A stretch of 64,000 nucleotides of DNA from Planotetraspora kaengkrachanensis (GTDB lineage Bacteria > Actinomycetota > Actinomycetes > Streptosporangiales > Streptosporangiaceae). Shown here piece after piece: positions 47,756 through 56,982 of the stretch. The first letter of the stretch is position 1. Each line of letters begins with the position of its first letter. The notes below the pieces were generated by a model, which saw only the letters and a program-made list of their open reading frames with translations, was not told where the DNA came from and ran no database searches. A program made the position numbers and the translations under genes. Location of the stretch: positions 1-64,000 of the forward strand of contig NZ_BONV01000051.1 in assembly GCF_016862895.1 (NCBI RefSeq). Reading direction: 5' to 3'.

Positions 47756-48730
47756 TTGGACGGAACGGCTGCCGCTGGGGACCGGTTTTCCGCGGACGGA
47801 GTGACCGGCGCCCATGGTGATGATGATCATGGCGACGGCCCCGGTGGCGGGCGCGGTGACGGCATGAACGGTGGCGCGGACTCCGGCCCGGCCGGCCCCG
47901 GGTCCGGCGGGGTTTCCGGCGGCGGAAGCCGTACCGGGCGGAACCTTCCCGCGGCGGTGGCCGTCGGCGTCGCGCTGGGCGCCGTGGTCATCGCCTCGCT
48001 CTATACCGTGAAAGTCGTCTTCCTCCTCGTCGTCCTGGCCGCGGTCGGCGTGGGCGTCCACGAGCTGACCAAGGCCGTCGCGGCCCGCGGGATCCGGGTG
48101 CCGATGCTCCCGTTGCTCGCCGGCATGACCGCGATGGTCGTCGGCCCCTACTGGGGCGGTCCGGCGTTCCTCGTCGGCGCCTTCTCCGTCACCGCGATGG
48201 TGGTTCTGACCTGGCGGATGTTCCAGGGCGCGGACGGGTTCGTCCGGGACGCCACGGCCGGGGTCTTCATCGCCGTCTACCCCTCGCTTCTCGCGGGTTT
48301 CGTCCCGCTGCTCCTCACCGTCGACGACGGGTCCGACCGCGTGCTGATCTTCATCGCGGTGACCGTCTGCAGCGACATCGGCGGCTATTTCGCCGGCATC
48401 CTGTTCGGCAAGCACCGGATGTCGCCCCTCATCAGCCCGAAGAAGACCTGGGAGGGCTTCGCGGGGTCCGCGCTGGCCTGCGTGGTGGCGGGTGCGTTAC
48501 TGGTCCACTTCCTGCTGGGCGGCGCGTACTGGCAGGGCGCCGTCCTCGGCGCCGTGGTCGTGGTCTGCGCCACGCTCGGCGACCTGATCGAGTCGGTCAT
48601 CAAGCGTGACCTCGGCATCAAGGACATGGGGACCCTGCTCCCGGGCCACGGCGGCGTGATGGACCGGCTGGACTCGCTGCTTTTCACGCTGGTCCCCATC
48701 TGGCTGCTACTCACGCTGTTCGTGCCCTAA
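47756..48730 (+). CDS. cdsA: phosphatidate cytidylyltransferase CdsA
   Basis: 324 residues: a Gly/Asp-rich disordered N-terminus of about 60, then about eight TM helices and the CDP-alcohol signature near the C-terminus (KRDLGIKDMGTLLPGHGGVM, DRLDS). Makes CDP-diacylglycerol from CTP and phosphatidate. TTG 47756 has AGGGAGTAGG upstream; a shorter protein from an internal ATG near residue 36 is possible. Confidence 0.93.
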   Translation: MDGTAAAGDRFSADGVTGAHGDDDHGDGPGGGRGDGMNGGADSGPAGPGSGGVSGGGSRTGRNLPAAVAVGVALGAVVIASLYTVKVVFLLVVLAAVGVGVHELTKAVAARGIRVPMLPLLAGMTAMVVGPYWGGPAFLVGAFSVTAMVVLTWRMFQGADGFVRDATAGVFIAVYPSLLAGFVPLLLTVDDGSDRVLIFIAVTVCSDIGGYFAGILFGKHRMSPLISPKKTWEGFAGSALACVVAGALLVHFLLGGAYWQGAVLGAVVVVCATLGDLIESVIKRDLGIKDMGTLLPGHGGVMDRLDSLLFTLVPIWLLLTLFVP

Positions 48731-48783
48731 CCGTCCGGCTCGGGTCCAGTTCGCGTCCGGCCCAGGTGCGGCCCCGGCGCGGC

Positions 48784-49821
48784 TCAGATCCGGCTCTGTA
48801 CTGCCAGGCGGTCGGAGAGCACCTGGTGTCCCTGGTCTTGGGCCAGCCGGAGCTCGGTGTCGGTGAGCGGAAGCAGCCACAACCACCGCACGGATTCCCC
48901 GCCGAACGCGAACCCGGACAGGTCAGGCACTCCGACCGGGTCGGCCAGCATGATCACTCCCTGGTGGCCGCCGTTCAGCGGGAACGTGCCGGGCCCCTGG
49001 AACCAGCGGGCCGTGTGGCCGTGTCCCAGCCAGGTCACCGACCGCCACGGGTACTGGCCAAGCCAGAGCAGCACCCGGGTGGCCACCCCAGGGTCCTGCC
49101 GGGTCGCGATGGCGAGCTCTATACGGCAGGCGGTGTCGTAAAGCTCCGCCGTCGGCATCCGCTGGCAGCTCATGCCGACGGTCGACAACACGGTGTAATC
49201 CCTGCCGAAGCCGGCCGGCCGCTCGGTCACTCCGACCACAGGGAGTCGGGCTCCGCTGACGTCCCAGTAGCGTCCGGGCGGCCCGAGCCGGCTGTCGAGA
49301 TGGCCCATGACGAACTGCTGGAACGACGCCCAGCTGCCCTCGGCCTCCCGCCACTGCCAGTACGCCCGGGCCTTGGCCACACGGGGCGACAGCCCTTCCA
49401 TCGCCTCGCTGAGCGACCAGGCGAAGGGTGACTCGCCGACGGCGTCCCTGGCGTAACCCGGCATGCCCCGCTCGAGATCCGACCAGCCAGGAATGACGGC
49501 AAGCAACTCGCCGTTCTCGAAGATGGCGACGCCGTCCCCCTCCTCGAACCAGAGCACGGACAGCGCGGCGGCGTCGAGCGGAGCCGTACCGGAAGGGTTG
49601 ATCGTGTTCACGCGAGGCATCACCGGCGGCAGCCCGGCATTGGCGCGAGCGAGATCCACCGTCTCCGGAGCCGGGCCGTGGTTGGCCAGCCAGACGGCTC
49701 CGTGGACGGTTCCCTTTGATCCGCGCAGGTAAGCTACTGAGGATGCCCGGTCGCGTTCGATGGTGAGAGTGCGGCTCCCGTAGGGGTTGGGGCTGGTGAG
49801 CACGACGGATGCCCTGTCCAA
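48784..49821 (-). CDS. suppressor-of-fused (SUFU) domain protein
   Basis: About 345 residues. The N-terminal part ([40 protein letters not shown]) and the C-terminal SUFU-like part ([65 protein letters not shown]) fit bacterial SUFU-domain proteins as I know them. Eukaryotic SUFU inhibits Gli factors; bacterial members are often immunity proteins to polymorphic toxins or of unknown use. No toxin gene is visible beside it. TTG 49821 (GGAGG 5 bases upstream) or GTG 49827 are the likely starts. Divergent from rlmN. Confidence 0.78.
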   Translation of the reverse strand: MDRASVVLTSPNPYGSRTLTIERDRASSVAYLRGSKGTVHGAVWLANHGPAPETVDLARANAGLPPVMPRVNTINPSGTAPLDAAALSVLWFEEGDGVAIFENGELLAVIPGWSDLERGMPGYARDAVGESPFAWSLSEAMEGLSPRVAKARAYWQWREAEGSWASFQQFVMGHLDSRLGPPGRYWDVSGARLPVVGVTERPAGFGRDYTVLSTVGMSCQRMPTAELYDTACRIELAIATRQDPGVATRVLLWLGQYPWRSVTWLGHGHTARWFQGPGTFPLNGGHQGVIMLADPVGVPDLSGFAFGGESVRWLWLLPLTDTELRLAQDQGHQVLSDRLAVQSRI

Positions 49822-49903
49822 TCTCACCTCCGGAATCACCGTCAGAATAAGGCTGCTTCGGGCAGTCGTTAAGACCACATCTGCAGGAGATCGGAAGGTT
49901 TGT

Positions 49904-51022
49904 GTGAGCGACCAGCCCAAGCCCGGACAGCTGACCCTTGTCGCGCCGCGCCGGGGTAAGCCGCAGCGCCATCTGGCCGACCTCACCATGGCGGAGCGCA
50001 GGGCCGCCGTCGCCGAGCTCGGCGAGAAGCCGTTCCGCGCCGACCAGCTCTCCCGGCACTACTTCGCCAAGCTCACGGGTTCGCCGGAGCAGATGACCGA
50101 CCTGCCGGGCGAGAGCCGCGACCGGCTGGTATCCCAGCTCATGCCGTCCTTGCTGACCCCCGTCCGGGAGATCACCTGCGACGACGGCATGACCCGGAAG
50201 ACGTTGTGGAAGCTGTTCGACGGGTCGCTCGTCGAATCGGTGCTGATGCGCTACCCCGACCGGGTGACGATGTGCGTCTCCTCCCAGGCCGGCTGCGGGA
50301 TGAACTGCCCGTTCTGTGCCACCGGCCAGGCCGGGCTGACCCGGAACATGTCCACCGCGGAGATCGTCGAGCAGGTCGTCGCGGGCGCGCGGGCGCTGGC
50401 CCAGGGTGACGTCCCCGGCGGCCCCGGCCGCGTGAGCAACATCGTTTTCATGGGCATGGGCGAGCCGATGGCCAACTACAAGGCCGTGATCGGCGCCGTC
50501 CGCCGCCTCGTCGACCCCGCCCCCGAAGGTCTCGGCATCTCCGCCCGCGGCGTGACCGTGTCGACCGTCGGCCTGGTGCCCGCGATCAAGAAGCTGTCCG
50601 ACGAGGGACTTCCCGTCACGCTGGCCGTCTCGTTGCACGCTCCCGACGACGAACTCCGCGACACGCTCGTCCCCATCAACACCCGCTTCAAGGTCGCCGA
50701 GGTGCTCGGCGCCGCCTGGGAGTACGCCGCGAAGACCAAGCGCCGCATCTCCATCGAGTACGCCCTGATCAAGGACATCAATGACCAGGAATGGCGTGCC
50801 GACCTGCTCGGACGCCTCCTCAAGGGCAAGCTCGTGCACGTCAACCTGATCCCGCTCAACCCCACGCCGGGGTCGAAGTGGACCGCCTCCCGTCCTGAGG
50901 ATGAGCGCGCCTTCGTCCGCAGGCTCGAGTCGCACGGCGTCGCGGTCACCGTTCGGGACACGCGAGGCCGCGAGATCGACGGCGCGTGCGGTCAGCTCGC
51001 GGCCGCGACGCCCGCTTCCTGA
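49904..51022 (+). CDS. rlmN: 23S rRNA (adenine2503-C2)-methyltransferase RlmN
   Basis: 372-residue radical SAM enzyme. The cluster cysteines are in [14 protein letters not shown], with [29 protein letters not shown] and [14 protein letters not shown] following. Two further cysteines (the CGQL near the C-terminus and the one in [10 protein letters not shown]) match the methyl-transfer pair. GTG 49904 has GGAAGG upstream. The frame extends upstream into the divergent promoter. Confidence 0.95.
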   Translation: MSDQPKPGQLTLVAPRRGKPQRHLADLTMAERRAAVAELGEKPFRADQLSRHYFAKLTGSPEQMTDLPGESRDRLVSQLMPSLLTPVREITCDDGMTRKTLWKLFDGSLVESVLMRYPDRVTMCVSSQAGCGMNCPFCATGQAGLTRNMSTAEIVEQVVAGARALAQGDVPGGPGRVSNIVFMGMGEPMANYKAVIGAVRRLVDPAPEGLGISARGVTVSTVGLVPAIKKLSDEGLPVTLAVSLHAPDDELRDTLVPINTRFKVAEVLGAAWEYAAKTKRRISIEYALIKDINDQEWRADLLGRLLKGKLVHVNLIPLNPTPGSKWTASRPEDERAFVRRLESHGVAVTVRDTRGREIDGACGQLAAATPAS

Positions 51023-51080
51023 CGCTGCCCGGTTCGTGACGTCGCCCTGTTCGTGACGTCGCCGGCTTCGTGACGTTGCT
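51016..51080. repeat. four 17-bp direct repeats TTCGTGACGTCGCC...
   Basis: 14-base units begin at 51016, 51033, 51050 and 51067, always 17 bases apart; the middle two are identical and the outer two differ at two or three positions. The first overlaps the rlmN stop codon, so the array has grown from the 3' end of the gene into the gap before the nuclease. Confidence 0.8.
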
Positions 51081-51179
51081 CGGGTTCTGGCATCGTCCGC
51101 GTCCTGCCAGCGGCGCGTTGTCTGGCATCGCCTGGTCCCAGTGCCGGTGATCTGCGGGAGTCTTTCGTGCTTCCACGGA

Positions 51180-53312
51180 TCAGAACGGAGGAGTGTCCGT
51201 CGCCGGCTCGTCCAGGGGACCGGTCGGTGAGGGCGATGGGGCGCATGCCTGGGTGCGTTCGTCGGATGGGCACTCCTTTCCGCATGACTCCGGATCGTTC
51301 GGCTGCCGCCTGTTCCGCTGAGGCCTGCTCATCTGAGAGCCGGGCGGAAGGTTCGGCGCTGAATTGTGTGGCTTCAGGCCCGCCACCAGGGGGTGGGCGT
51401 CGTCGGCGATGGCCTCGGGCTGAGGAACCGACCAGTCGCGGGGCTGCGGATCGACGACCCTGAACATGACCGGCGGGAGCCGGGTGGGATAGGTGTGGCC
51501 CAAGGGGCTGTCCCACAGAATCAGCTCGGAATCGGGCATGGTCACGCTCCAGCCGCCGTCGTGTTTGGCGCGGTGGTCATGGCGACAGGCCAGATGCAGG
51601 TTGTCCTCAGTGGTCGATCCTCCGCTCGCCCAGTCCGCCACATGGTCCTGATCGGTCCGTGTGGCGGGCGTGCGGCAACCGGGCCATGAGCAGAAACGGC
51701 CCCGTATCTGGATGTAGCGACGTAAAGCAGCACCCGCGTGTCTGCGCCCACTGTCTGCGCCGCTCTTGATGGTGGCGTCGGTGGTACTGAGGTGGCGCGA
51801 GGTTCGCTGGGCCAGGTCGGAGATGAGCGCGGACCAATGCCCCAGGGATTCCTTCGCAACGGCGAGCTCGGCCAGACGAGACCTGGTGATTTGAAGCTCG
51901 ACGATTCCGCCGTCCCGGATGTTCCGTGCGGGGCGTAGAGAGGGAGCACAGGGGCGGTGGCGCGTGAGCCCGCTGTAGAGGAGCCGGCCGTCGTCGGTGC
52001 AGACTGCGAACCGCCACTGTCCGGCGAGCATGCCAGAGACCATCTCGCGGGCCAAGCCGGCGTGGACGACCCCCCAACCGGGCACCTCGGCCGGGTGTTC
52101 GTCGAGCCCGAGAAGCGTGGTCACCTCCACCCGGATTTCACGAACCGCCCGGCGGGCGGTGCCGGTCGGTGGGCGATTCCCACGAGGCCCACTATTCGGC
52201 GGTGATCCGACAGGTCCATCAGAAGGACCAGAGGAGGACGTGCCCTCGTCGGGTCCCTCGCGTTCACGCGGGGTGGGGTTGTGCGGTGCTGGCTTCGTCT
52301 TGGCCGGCTGCTCTGCGGGGTCGGCGGCGCGGTCTGCGACGGCGTCGCCCGTTACCTTGCCGGCCCGTTTGCCAGGCTGCCCAGTAATTCGCTCGCCAGC
52401 CTGGTCGCCCTTTCGCTCGCCGATCTGGTCGTCGTTCTGGTCGACGAACGGGTGGTCGAGGACGTGAGCGACGATCTCCTTGTCCGTCAGGCCCTCGAAT
52501 GATCCGTCCAGAGAGCCGAGGAACAGGTCGGTCCGGATGTGGTCGATCGGGCGTTTGTCTCCGGCCCGCTTGCAAGCGCGTGCCAGGTCGTCGATGCGTT
52601 CACACCCGGCGGCCGCGCGGTCCAGCGGCAGGTCCAGGCCGGACACGTTCGCTGTGCCGTCCTCGTTCCGGGTGCCCACGACTCGGCGGCGGCGGACCGC
52701 TTCGGCGTAGCGCTTCTGCGCCCACTCGGGATCGATCGCCAGAACAAGCCGTTGGATCTGTTCGATCAATGCGCCGACGGTCAGGCGGTCGACGCCGGGC
52801 ACCAGTTGCGAGCAGACCGTCTCGGCCTGCTGAGGGGTCAGGCCCGCGGTCCATCGGAGGAACGCCGCAGCCCGCGGCTCATCCAGGTCGCCGCGCAGCA
52901 TGGCCTCACCCAGCCGGGGCAGTCGGCGGAGCACGCCCCATGCCAGTTCGAAGGTGGAATCGGCGCGGCGGCGCGACCACACCAGTGCCGCTCGGGCCTC
53001 GTCGGGACTGAACTCGTCGGGCACCTCAAGCCGCCGAACCGAGTCTCCGGAGAAGTGCTCTCGCAGCCCGACCTCCAGCAAGACCGCGAGAAACCGGGCC
53101 CGATCGTGGCACGACTGCCGGTACGCGGCCTTCAGCACCTCGACCGTGTCGAACCCTGAGACTCGGCTCTCGTCGATGTTCGCCAGGGCCTCGGCCAGTT
53201 CCGGGCCGGGTGGGAGCGAGGCCAGGCCGTCAGGGATCGGCAGCGGACGATCCGAAGTGGCGGAGAAGGGCCCAGCGGCCAGGTCACTATCTGCGGACGC
53301 GCATGTGGGCAC
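51180..53312 (-). CDS. DUF222-HNH endonuclease-like protein
   Basis: 710 residues. A DUF222 helical domain (about 60-270) is typical of the actinobacterial 13E12/REP13E12 group, a disordered acidic/basic linker follows (about 280-400), and a C-terminal HNH nuclease is read from CSWPGCRTP, DQDHVADWASGGST and NLHLACRHDHRAKHDGGW. These proteins are often multicopy and mobile-like, but no flanking repeats are seen. GTG 53312 has GGAGGAGG 7 bases upstream. The gene seems less GC-biased than its neighbours by eye. Confidence 0.85.
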   Translation of the reverse strand: MPTCASADSDLAAGPFSATSDRPLPIPDGLASLPPGPELAEALANIDESRVSGFDTVEVLKAAYRQSCHDRARFLAVLLEVGLREHFSGDSVRRLEVPDEFSPDEARAALVWSRRRADSTFELAWGVLRRLPRLGEAMLRGDLDEPRAAAFLRWTAGLTPQQAETVCSQLVPGVDRLTVGALIEQIQRLVLAIDPEWAQKRYAEAVRRRRVVGTRNEDGTANVSGLDLPLDRAAAGCERIDDLARACKRAGDKRPIDHIRTDLFLGSLDGSFEGLTDKEIVAHVLDHPFVDQNDDQIGERKGDQAGERITGQPGKRAGKVTGDAVADRAADPAEQPAKTKPAPHNPTPREREGPDEGTSSSGPSDGPVGSPPNSGPRGNRPPTGTARRAVREIRVEVTTLLGLDEHPAEVPGWGVVHAGLAREMVSGMLAGQWRFAVCTDDGRLLYSGLTRHRPCAPSLRPARNIRDGGIVELQITRSRLAELAVAKESLGHWSALISDLAQRTSRHLSTTDATIKSGADSGRRHAGAALRRYIQIRGRFCSWPGCRTPATRTDQDHVADWASGGSTTEDNLHLACRHDHRAKHDGGWSVTMPDSELILWDSPLGHTYPTRLPPVMFRVVDPQPRDWSVPQPEAIADDAHPLVAGLKPHNSAPNLPPGSQMSRPQRNRRQPNDPESCGKECPSDERTQACAPSPSPTGPLDEPATDTPPF

Positions 53313-53519
53313 GATGGGACCTCCTCCCCGGAGACGAAAGCGACCGAATTCCCGATCGAACGGAGATCGGGGACCCACTTCATGGAATCGACTGCTTCAT
53401 CACGGGGCGTACGGCCCGAACGGCCCACCCAGCCAGGCTCACCTGTAACGGCTACATCGAGCATACCTCGAACACGCGATCGAAAACAAGCCCAGCGCCC
53501 TCACTCGCCGGGAAAACGC

Positions 53520-54182
53520 TCAGGGGCGGGTGCGGCGCAGCCATGCGTACGCCGCGAGGCCGACGAGCGGCCAGATCAACGACTGCACGGCGAGTAGCGG
53601 CAGATTTCCCAGGAGGACGTCATGGTGGCCGTCCTTCATCCAGCTCATGACGGGAACCGTCAGCCACCGGGCTCCTGACGCGCTGATCAGCAGAATTGCC
53701 AGATAGCCGAGGATCAGGGCGAGACTCGACACGGCGGGGGAAGGAAGGACCGGACGGCTGGTCAGTGCCCCGAGCGCGACTCCGGCGAGGACGGAGAACA
53801 GGTGCAGGCACACCCCGACCATGATCGCGCCGATGCCAGGGTCGGCGGACAGGCGCGCGAGCAGCGCGAGTTCGGCGATCACGGTGAGGCCCAGGTCGAA
53901 GACGCAGGCCGCGATGAGCCCGCTCAGCAACTCCCCACGGCGGTGAGCCGCGATGGAGATCATCCGCTGCTCGTCCGGTTCGCTGTCGAGCAGCCCGCGG
54001 GCCGCCCAGGCGAACACGGGGAGGAGGATCCCGGCCGAATCGGCCATCGCCCCCAGTTCCTCGCCGGCGGGGATCGGTGTCGCATACAGAATCGCCAGCA
54101 GAGGGAGCAACCCGATGAGCGGCTGGATGGCCCGATGCGAGCGCGCGTATCCCGCGAGCCGGAACCGTATCAACGCGATCAT
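53520..54182 (-). CDS. ABC transporter membrane subunit (small, unknown substrate)
   Basis: 220 residues with about six hydrophobic helices (for example LIGLLPLLAILYATPIPAG and SLALILGYLAILLISAS). No ABC-2 signature is strong, but the ATG overlaps the ATPase stop (ATGA), so it is its partner. The basic N-terminus RFRLAGYARSHRAIQPLIG is typical of ABC-2-like permeases. Confidence 0.75.
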   Translation of the reverse strand: MIALIRFRLAGYARSHRAIQPLIGLLPLLAILYATPIPAGEELGAMADSAGILLPVFAWAARGLLDSEPDEQRMISIAAHRRGELLSGLIAACVFDLGLTVIAELALLARLSADPGIGAIMVGVCLHLFSVLAGVALGALTSRPVLPSPAVSSLALILGYLAILLISASGARWLTVPVMSWMKDGHHDVLLGNLPLLAVQSLIWPLVGLAAYAWLRRTRP

Positions 54183-55063
54183 TCGGCGGCCTCCCGCGCG
54201 ACTCGGACCACATGTCCCTCGGCCCGCAGGCGGTCGGCCAGTTCCTCTGCTCTCGATGTCGTCACCGCGACCTCGAGGACGGTGACGGACCGCGAACTCT
54301 CTCCTGGCCGGATGCCGTCCTGCGTGGTGATCCGGTGCCCGGAATCGTTCAGGGCGGTGACGCCCTGTGCGGGGACGCCGCGCGCGACGCCGGCGGTGTC
54401 ATGCGCGGTGTTTCCGGGAAGCCCGTGAGCGGTGTTCCCGGGAAGCTCCTGAGCGGTGTTCCCGGGCAGCTCTCGAATCGTCCTGTCCCTGACCTCGTGC
54501 CGCCGGAGGTCGGGCAATGTGCGCAACTCGCCCTGATGGTCGCTGGCGACGACGATGCCGCCTCTCGCGGCGACCTCGCCGATGATCGTCGGCAACTCGG
54601 CTCGGGTCGCGGTGTCCAGGCCCGCGAACGGTTCATCGAGGATGAGCAGCCCCGGCTCGCAGAGCAGAGCCTGGGCGAGCCCGACTTTGTGGGCGCTGCC
54701 CTTCGAGAGGTCGGGCAGCCGATGACCCATCAGATGATCCATGCCGAGCCGCTCCGTCCATTCGCCGATCCGCCGGGGATCGGCGCCGCGAATGGCGGCC
54801 ATGTGGCGCAGGTACGCGGCGACCGTGAACGGCTGGGCCGCCGGGAACCGTTCGGGCGCGTATCCGACGACACTTGGACGATCTTCGATGGTGCCCTCGG
54901 CCACTCTGAGGAGCCCGGCGAGCAGGCGTAGAAGGGTGGATTTACCCGCGCCGTTGGGCCCCAGGATCTCGGTCACGTCGCCCGGACGGAGAACAAGCGT
55001 GGCATCTGACAACACCCAAGGATTCCGCCTTCCGTAACGGAAGGACAGATTGGTCATCCGCAT
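54179..55063 (-). CDS. ABC transporter ATP-binding protein with non-standard signature
   Basis: 294 residues. Walker A GPNGAGKSTLLRLLAGLL (35-52), signature LSKGSAHKVGLAQALL in place of LSGGQ, Walker B LLILDEPFAGLD (139-150), and His-switch ASDHQGE. Residues 198-221 are three LPGNTA repeats, then a C-terminal domain of unknown type. The pair may be an exporter or a membrane-stress transporter; substrate unknown. ATG 55063 and 55057 are both possible; neither has a strong RBS. Confidence 0.85.
   Translation of the reverse strand: MRMTNLSFRYGRRNPWVLSDATLVLRPGDVTEILGPNGAGKSTLLRLLAGLLRVAEGTIEDRPSVVGYAPERFPAAQPFTVAAYLRHMAAIRGADPRRIGEWTERLGMDHLMGHRLPDLSKGSAHKVGLAQALLCEPGLLILDEPFAGLDTATRAELPTIIGEVAARGGIVVASDHQGELRTLPDLRRHEVRDRTIRELPGNTAQELPGNTAHGLPGNTAHDTAGVARGVPAQGVTALNDSGHRITTQDGIRPGESSRSVTVLEVAVTTSRAEELADRLRAEGHVVRVAREAAE
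54401..54472 (-). repeat. three 24-bp repeats encoding (E/G)LPGNTA(Q/H)
   Basis: Three in-frame 24-base units code for residues 198-221 of the ABC ATPase, between its ATPase core and the C-terminal domain. Units differ at only a few bases, so expansion is recent. Confidence 0.85.
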
Positions 55064-55199
55064 AGGGTCCGCAGCTTATCCAGACAGATTCTCGGTGTCC
55101 TGTACGTAACCCGTCCTACAGCGGGCAACGGGACTCCCTTCATCATCGATTCATCGACACAATGGATCTGCTCGATCACACGACGGACAGGAGAGGTGT

Positions 55200-56063
55200 G
55201 TGAATCGTTTTCCACGCGTCATCGGTGTCCGGCTGGGCTACGACCCCGAGCAGGTCGACGAGTTGATCTCGAGGATTGAGCGCACGCTTGGCCGCGGCCG
55301 GCTCGACGGCCCGCCGGTCACCGCCGATGAGATCCGGGGCGCCAAGTTCGGCGTGAAGCTCGGCGGCTACAACGAGACGGCTGTGGACTTCGCCCTCGAC
55401 GCGTTCATCGTGGCAGTTGAGGCCAGGACTACGGCGGTCGCCGATCAGCTCCCTGGTGAAACCCCCGACCCCGATTCCGTACTGCGGGCAGCCGAGGAGC
55501 AGGGCGAACATGCCCGCCCGGATGAAGCCCGCGAGCATGGCGAGATCGGTGACGCACAGGTCGAGGAGAGCGAGGGCCCGAAGGGGGAGCAGACCGGGGA
55601 AGCGCGGTTCAAGGAGAGCGGGCAGGCCAGAGTAGAGCTCGAGGAGAGCGGGGGTGCGCGCGCCGAAGTCGATAAGAGCGGGAGCACGCAGGCGGCCGGC
55701 AGCACAGATGCACAGGCTGAGTACGGGAAGCAGGGCGAGGCGGGGCGTCGCTCGTCCGTCGACGCCGCGCCGGGAGACGTGTGGGAGGGCGAGGCCGCGC
55801 GCGTGGAACAGAAGGCGTTCCGGCCCGGACGCCTCGGCCTGGGCTATCGGGAGCAGGACGTCGACGCCCTGCTCGATCGGGTCGTCGCCACACTGCGCGG
55901 CACCACCGATCAACCGGTGACGGCGGAGCAGATAAGGGCTGCCACGTTCACTACGGTGGTCTTCCGGTCCGGATACGCGATCGGCGAGGTCGACCGCTTC
56001 CTGGCCGACATGGCCGATGTCCTGGAGCGCCGACGCACAGTACTCGAGGAGAACCCCGCATGA
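55200..56063 (+). CDS. DivIVA-motif protein with internal duplication
   Basis: 287 residues. Residues 1-80 contain FPRVIGVRLGYDPEQVDELI and VTADEIRGAKFGVKLGGYNE-like motifs; residues 205-287 repeat the pattern with FRPGRLGLGYREQDVDALLD and VTAEQIRAATFTTVVFRSGY. Each half therefore has two F-x(5-8)-GY-x(3)-VD units as in the DivIVA/Wag31 N-terminus. The halves are joined by a Glu/Gly/Ala-rich linker (about 85-200). No long coiled coil of true DivIVA is seen. GTG 55200 has CAGGAGAGGTGT upstream. Likely a polar or septal adaptor; function inferred from motifs only. Confidence 0.8.
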   Translation: MNRFPRVIGVRLGYDPEQVDELISRIERTLGRGRLDGPPVTADEIRGAKFGVKLGGYNETAVDFALDAFIVAVEARTTAVADQLPGETPDPDSVLRAAEEQGEHARPDEAREHGEIGDAQVEESEGPKGEQTGEARFKESGQARVELEESGGARAEVDKSGSTQAAGSTDAQAEYGKQGEAGRRSSVDAAPGDVWEGEAARVEQKAFRPGRLGLGYREQDVDALLDRVVATLRGTTDQPVTAEQIRAATFTTVVFRSGYAIGEVDRFLADMADVLERRRTVLEENPA

Positions 56064-56155
56064 TCCCTGACGGCATCGCCCCCGCCGTGAACGCCGTGGC
56101 CGGCGTGACTGCCGTGAGCCCTGGGACCGCTGCCGATGGGTACGGCCCGCGATGA
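56060..56155 (+). CDS. 31-codon bridging ORF between DivIVA-motif and nitrilase genes
   Basis: ATG 56060 overlaps the upstream stop in an ATGA, and its TGA (56153-56155) overlaps the nitrilase ATG in another ATGA. GAGGAGA lies 8 bases before ATG 56060, while the nitrilase start has no good RBS of its own. The peptide begins MIPDGIAPAVN and ends ADGYGPR. It may be a real small protein or only a device coupling the two genes; chance is possible. Confidence 0.4.
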   Translation: MIPDGIAPAVNAVAGVTAVSPGTAADGYGPR

Positions 56156-56982
56156 CGAGGGTGGCCGTAGCCCAGCTCGCCCTCCAGGTGGGAAGGGCCG
56201 AAGAGAACCGGGCGGCGGCTTCAGCGGCCGTGGTCGAGGCGGCCGCGGCCGGAGCCCGGCTCGTGGTGCTGCCCGAGCTGGTCAACAGCGGCTACGTCCT
56301 CTCCGGCCCGGCCGAGGCGAGGGCGCTGGCCGAGCCCGTCGACGGCCGGACCGTGTCGGAGTGGGCGCGGCTGGCCCGGGCCCATGACCTGGTGATCGTG
56401 GGCGGATTCTGCGAGCTCGCCGGAGGGCGGGTCGGCAACAGCCAGGCCATGGTCGACGCCGGGGGGTTGCGGGCCGTCTACCGCAAGGTCCATCTCTGGG
56501 ACGCCGAGCAGGACGTGTTCGTGCCGGGCGAGGATCCCGCGCCCGTCGTCGACACCGTGATCGGCCGTGTCGCGATGATGGTCTGCTACGACCTGGAGTT
56601 CCCGGAATGGGTGCGCTCGGTGGGGCTGCGAGGGGCCGACGTGCTCGCCGTCTCCACCAACTGGCCGGCGTCGCCGGTGCCGCAGGGGGAGCGGTCCGTC
56701 CTCATCGCGTACGCCCAGGTCGCGGCGGCCTCGAACCGGATGTTCGTCGCGGTGGCCGATCGTTGCTCCGCCGAGCGCGGGGTGGGCTGGGTGTCGGGAT
56801 CGTCGATCATGGGGCCGCACGGTTACCCGCTGGCCGGGCCCGTGCTCCAGGACCGTCCCGCCGTCCTGGTCGCCGACTGCGACCTCTCCGCGGCGCGGGA
56901 CAAGACCAGCGGCCCGCGCAACGACGTGCACAGGGACCGGCGGCCGGACCTGTACGCCGCGGGGGAGACGGTGAGTGCGTGA
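56152..56982 (+). CDS. nitrilase-family carbon-nitrogen hydrolase
   Basis: 276 residues. The Glu-Lys-Cys triad is clear: LVVLPELVNSGY (Glu42), RKVHLWDAEQ (Lys) and MMVCYDLEFPEW (Cys). Likely an amidase or N-carbamoyl/omega-amide hydrolase; no plant-type nitrilase features. Overlaps the next gene by GTGA, so both act in one pathway, perhaps amide and lactone/formamide hydrolysis of the same compound (inference). Confidence 0.88.
   Translation: MTRVAVAQLALQVGRAEENRAAASAAVVEAAAAGARLVVLPELVNSGYVLSGPAEARALAEPVDGRTVSEWARLARAHDLVIVGGFCELAGGRVGNSQAMVDAGGLRAVYRKVHLWDAEQDVFVPGEDPAPVVDTVIGRVAMMVCYDLEFPEWVRSVGLRGADVLAVSTNWPASPVPQGERSVLIAYAQVAAASNRMFVAVADRCSAERGVGWVSGSSIMGPHGYPLAGPVLQDRPAVLVADCDLSAARDKTSGPRNDVHRDRRPDLYAAGETVSA

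Noticed and set aside
51180-53312. Transposon or homing element around the HNH gene
   Set aside because: No inverted repeats or target duplications were seen at its ends; the nearby 17-bp array is only on one side and starts in rlmN.
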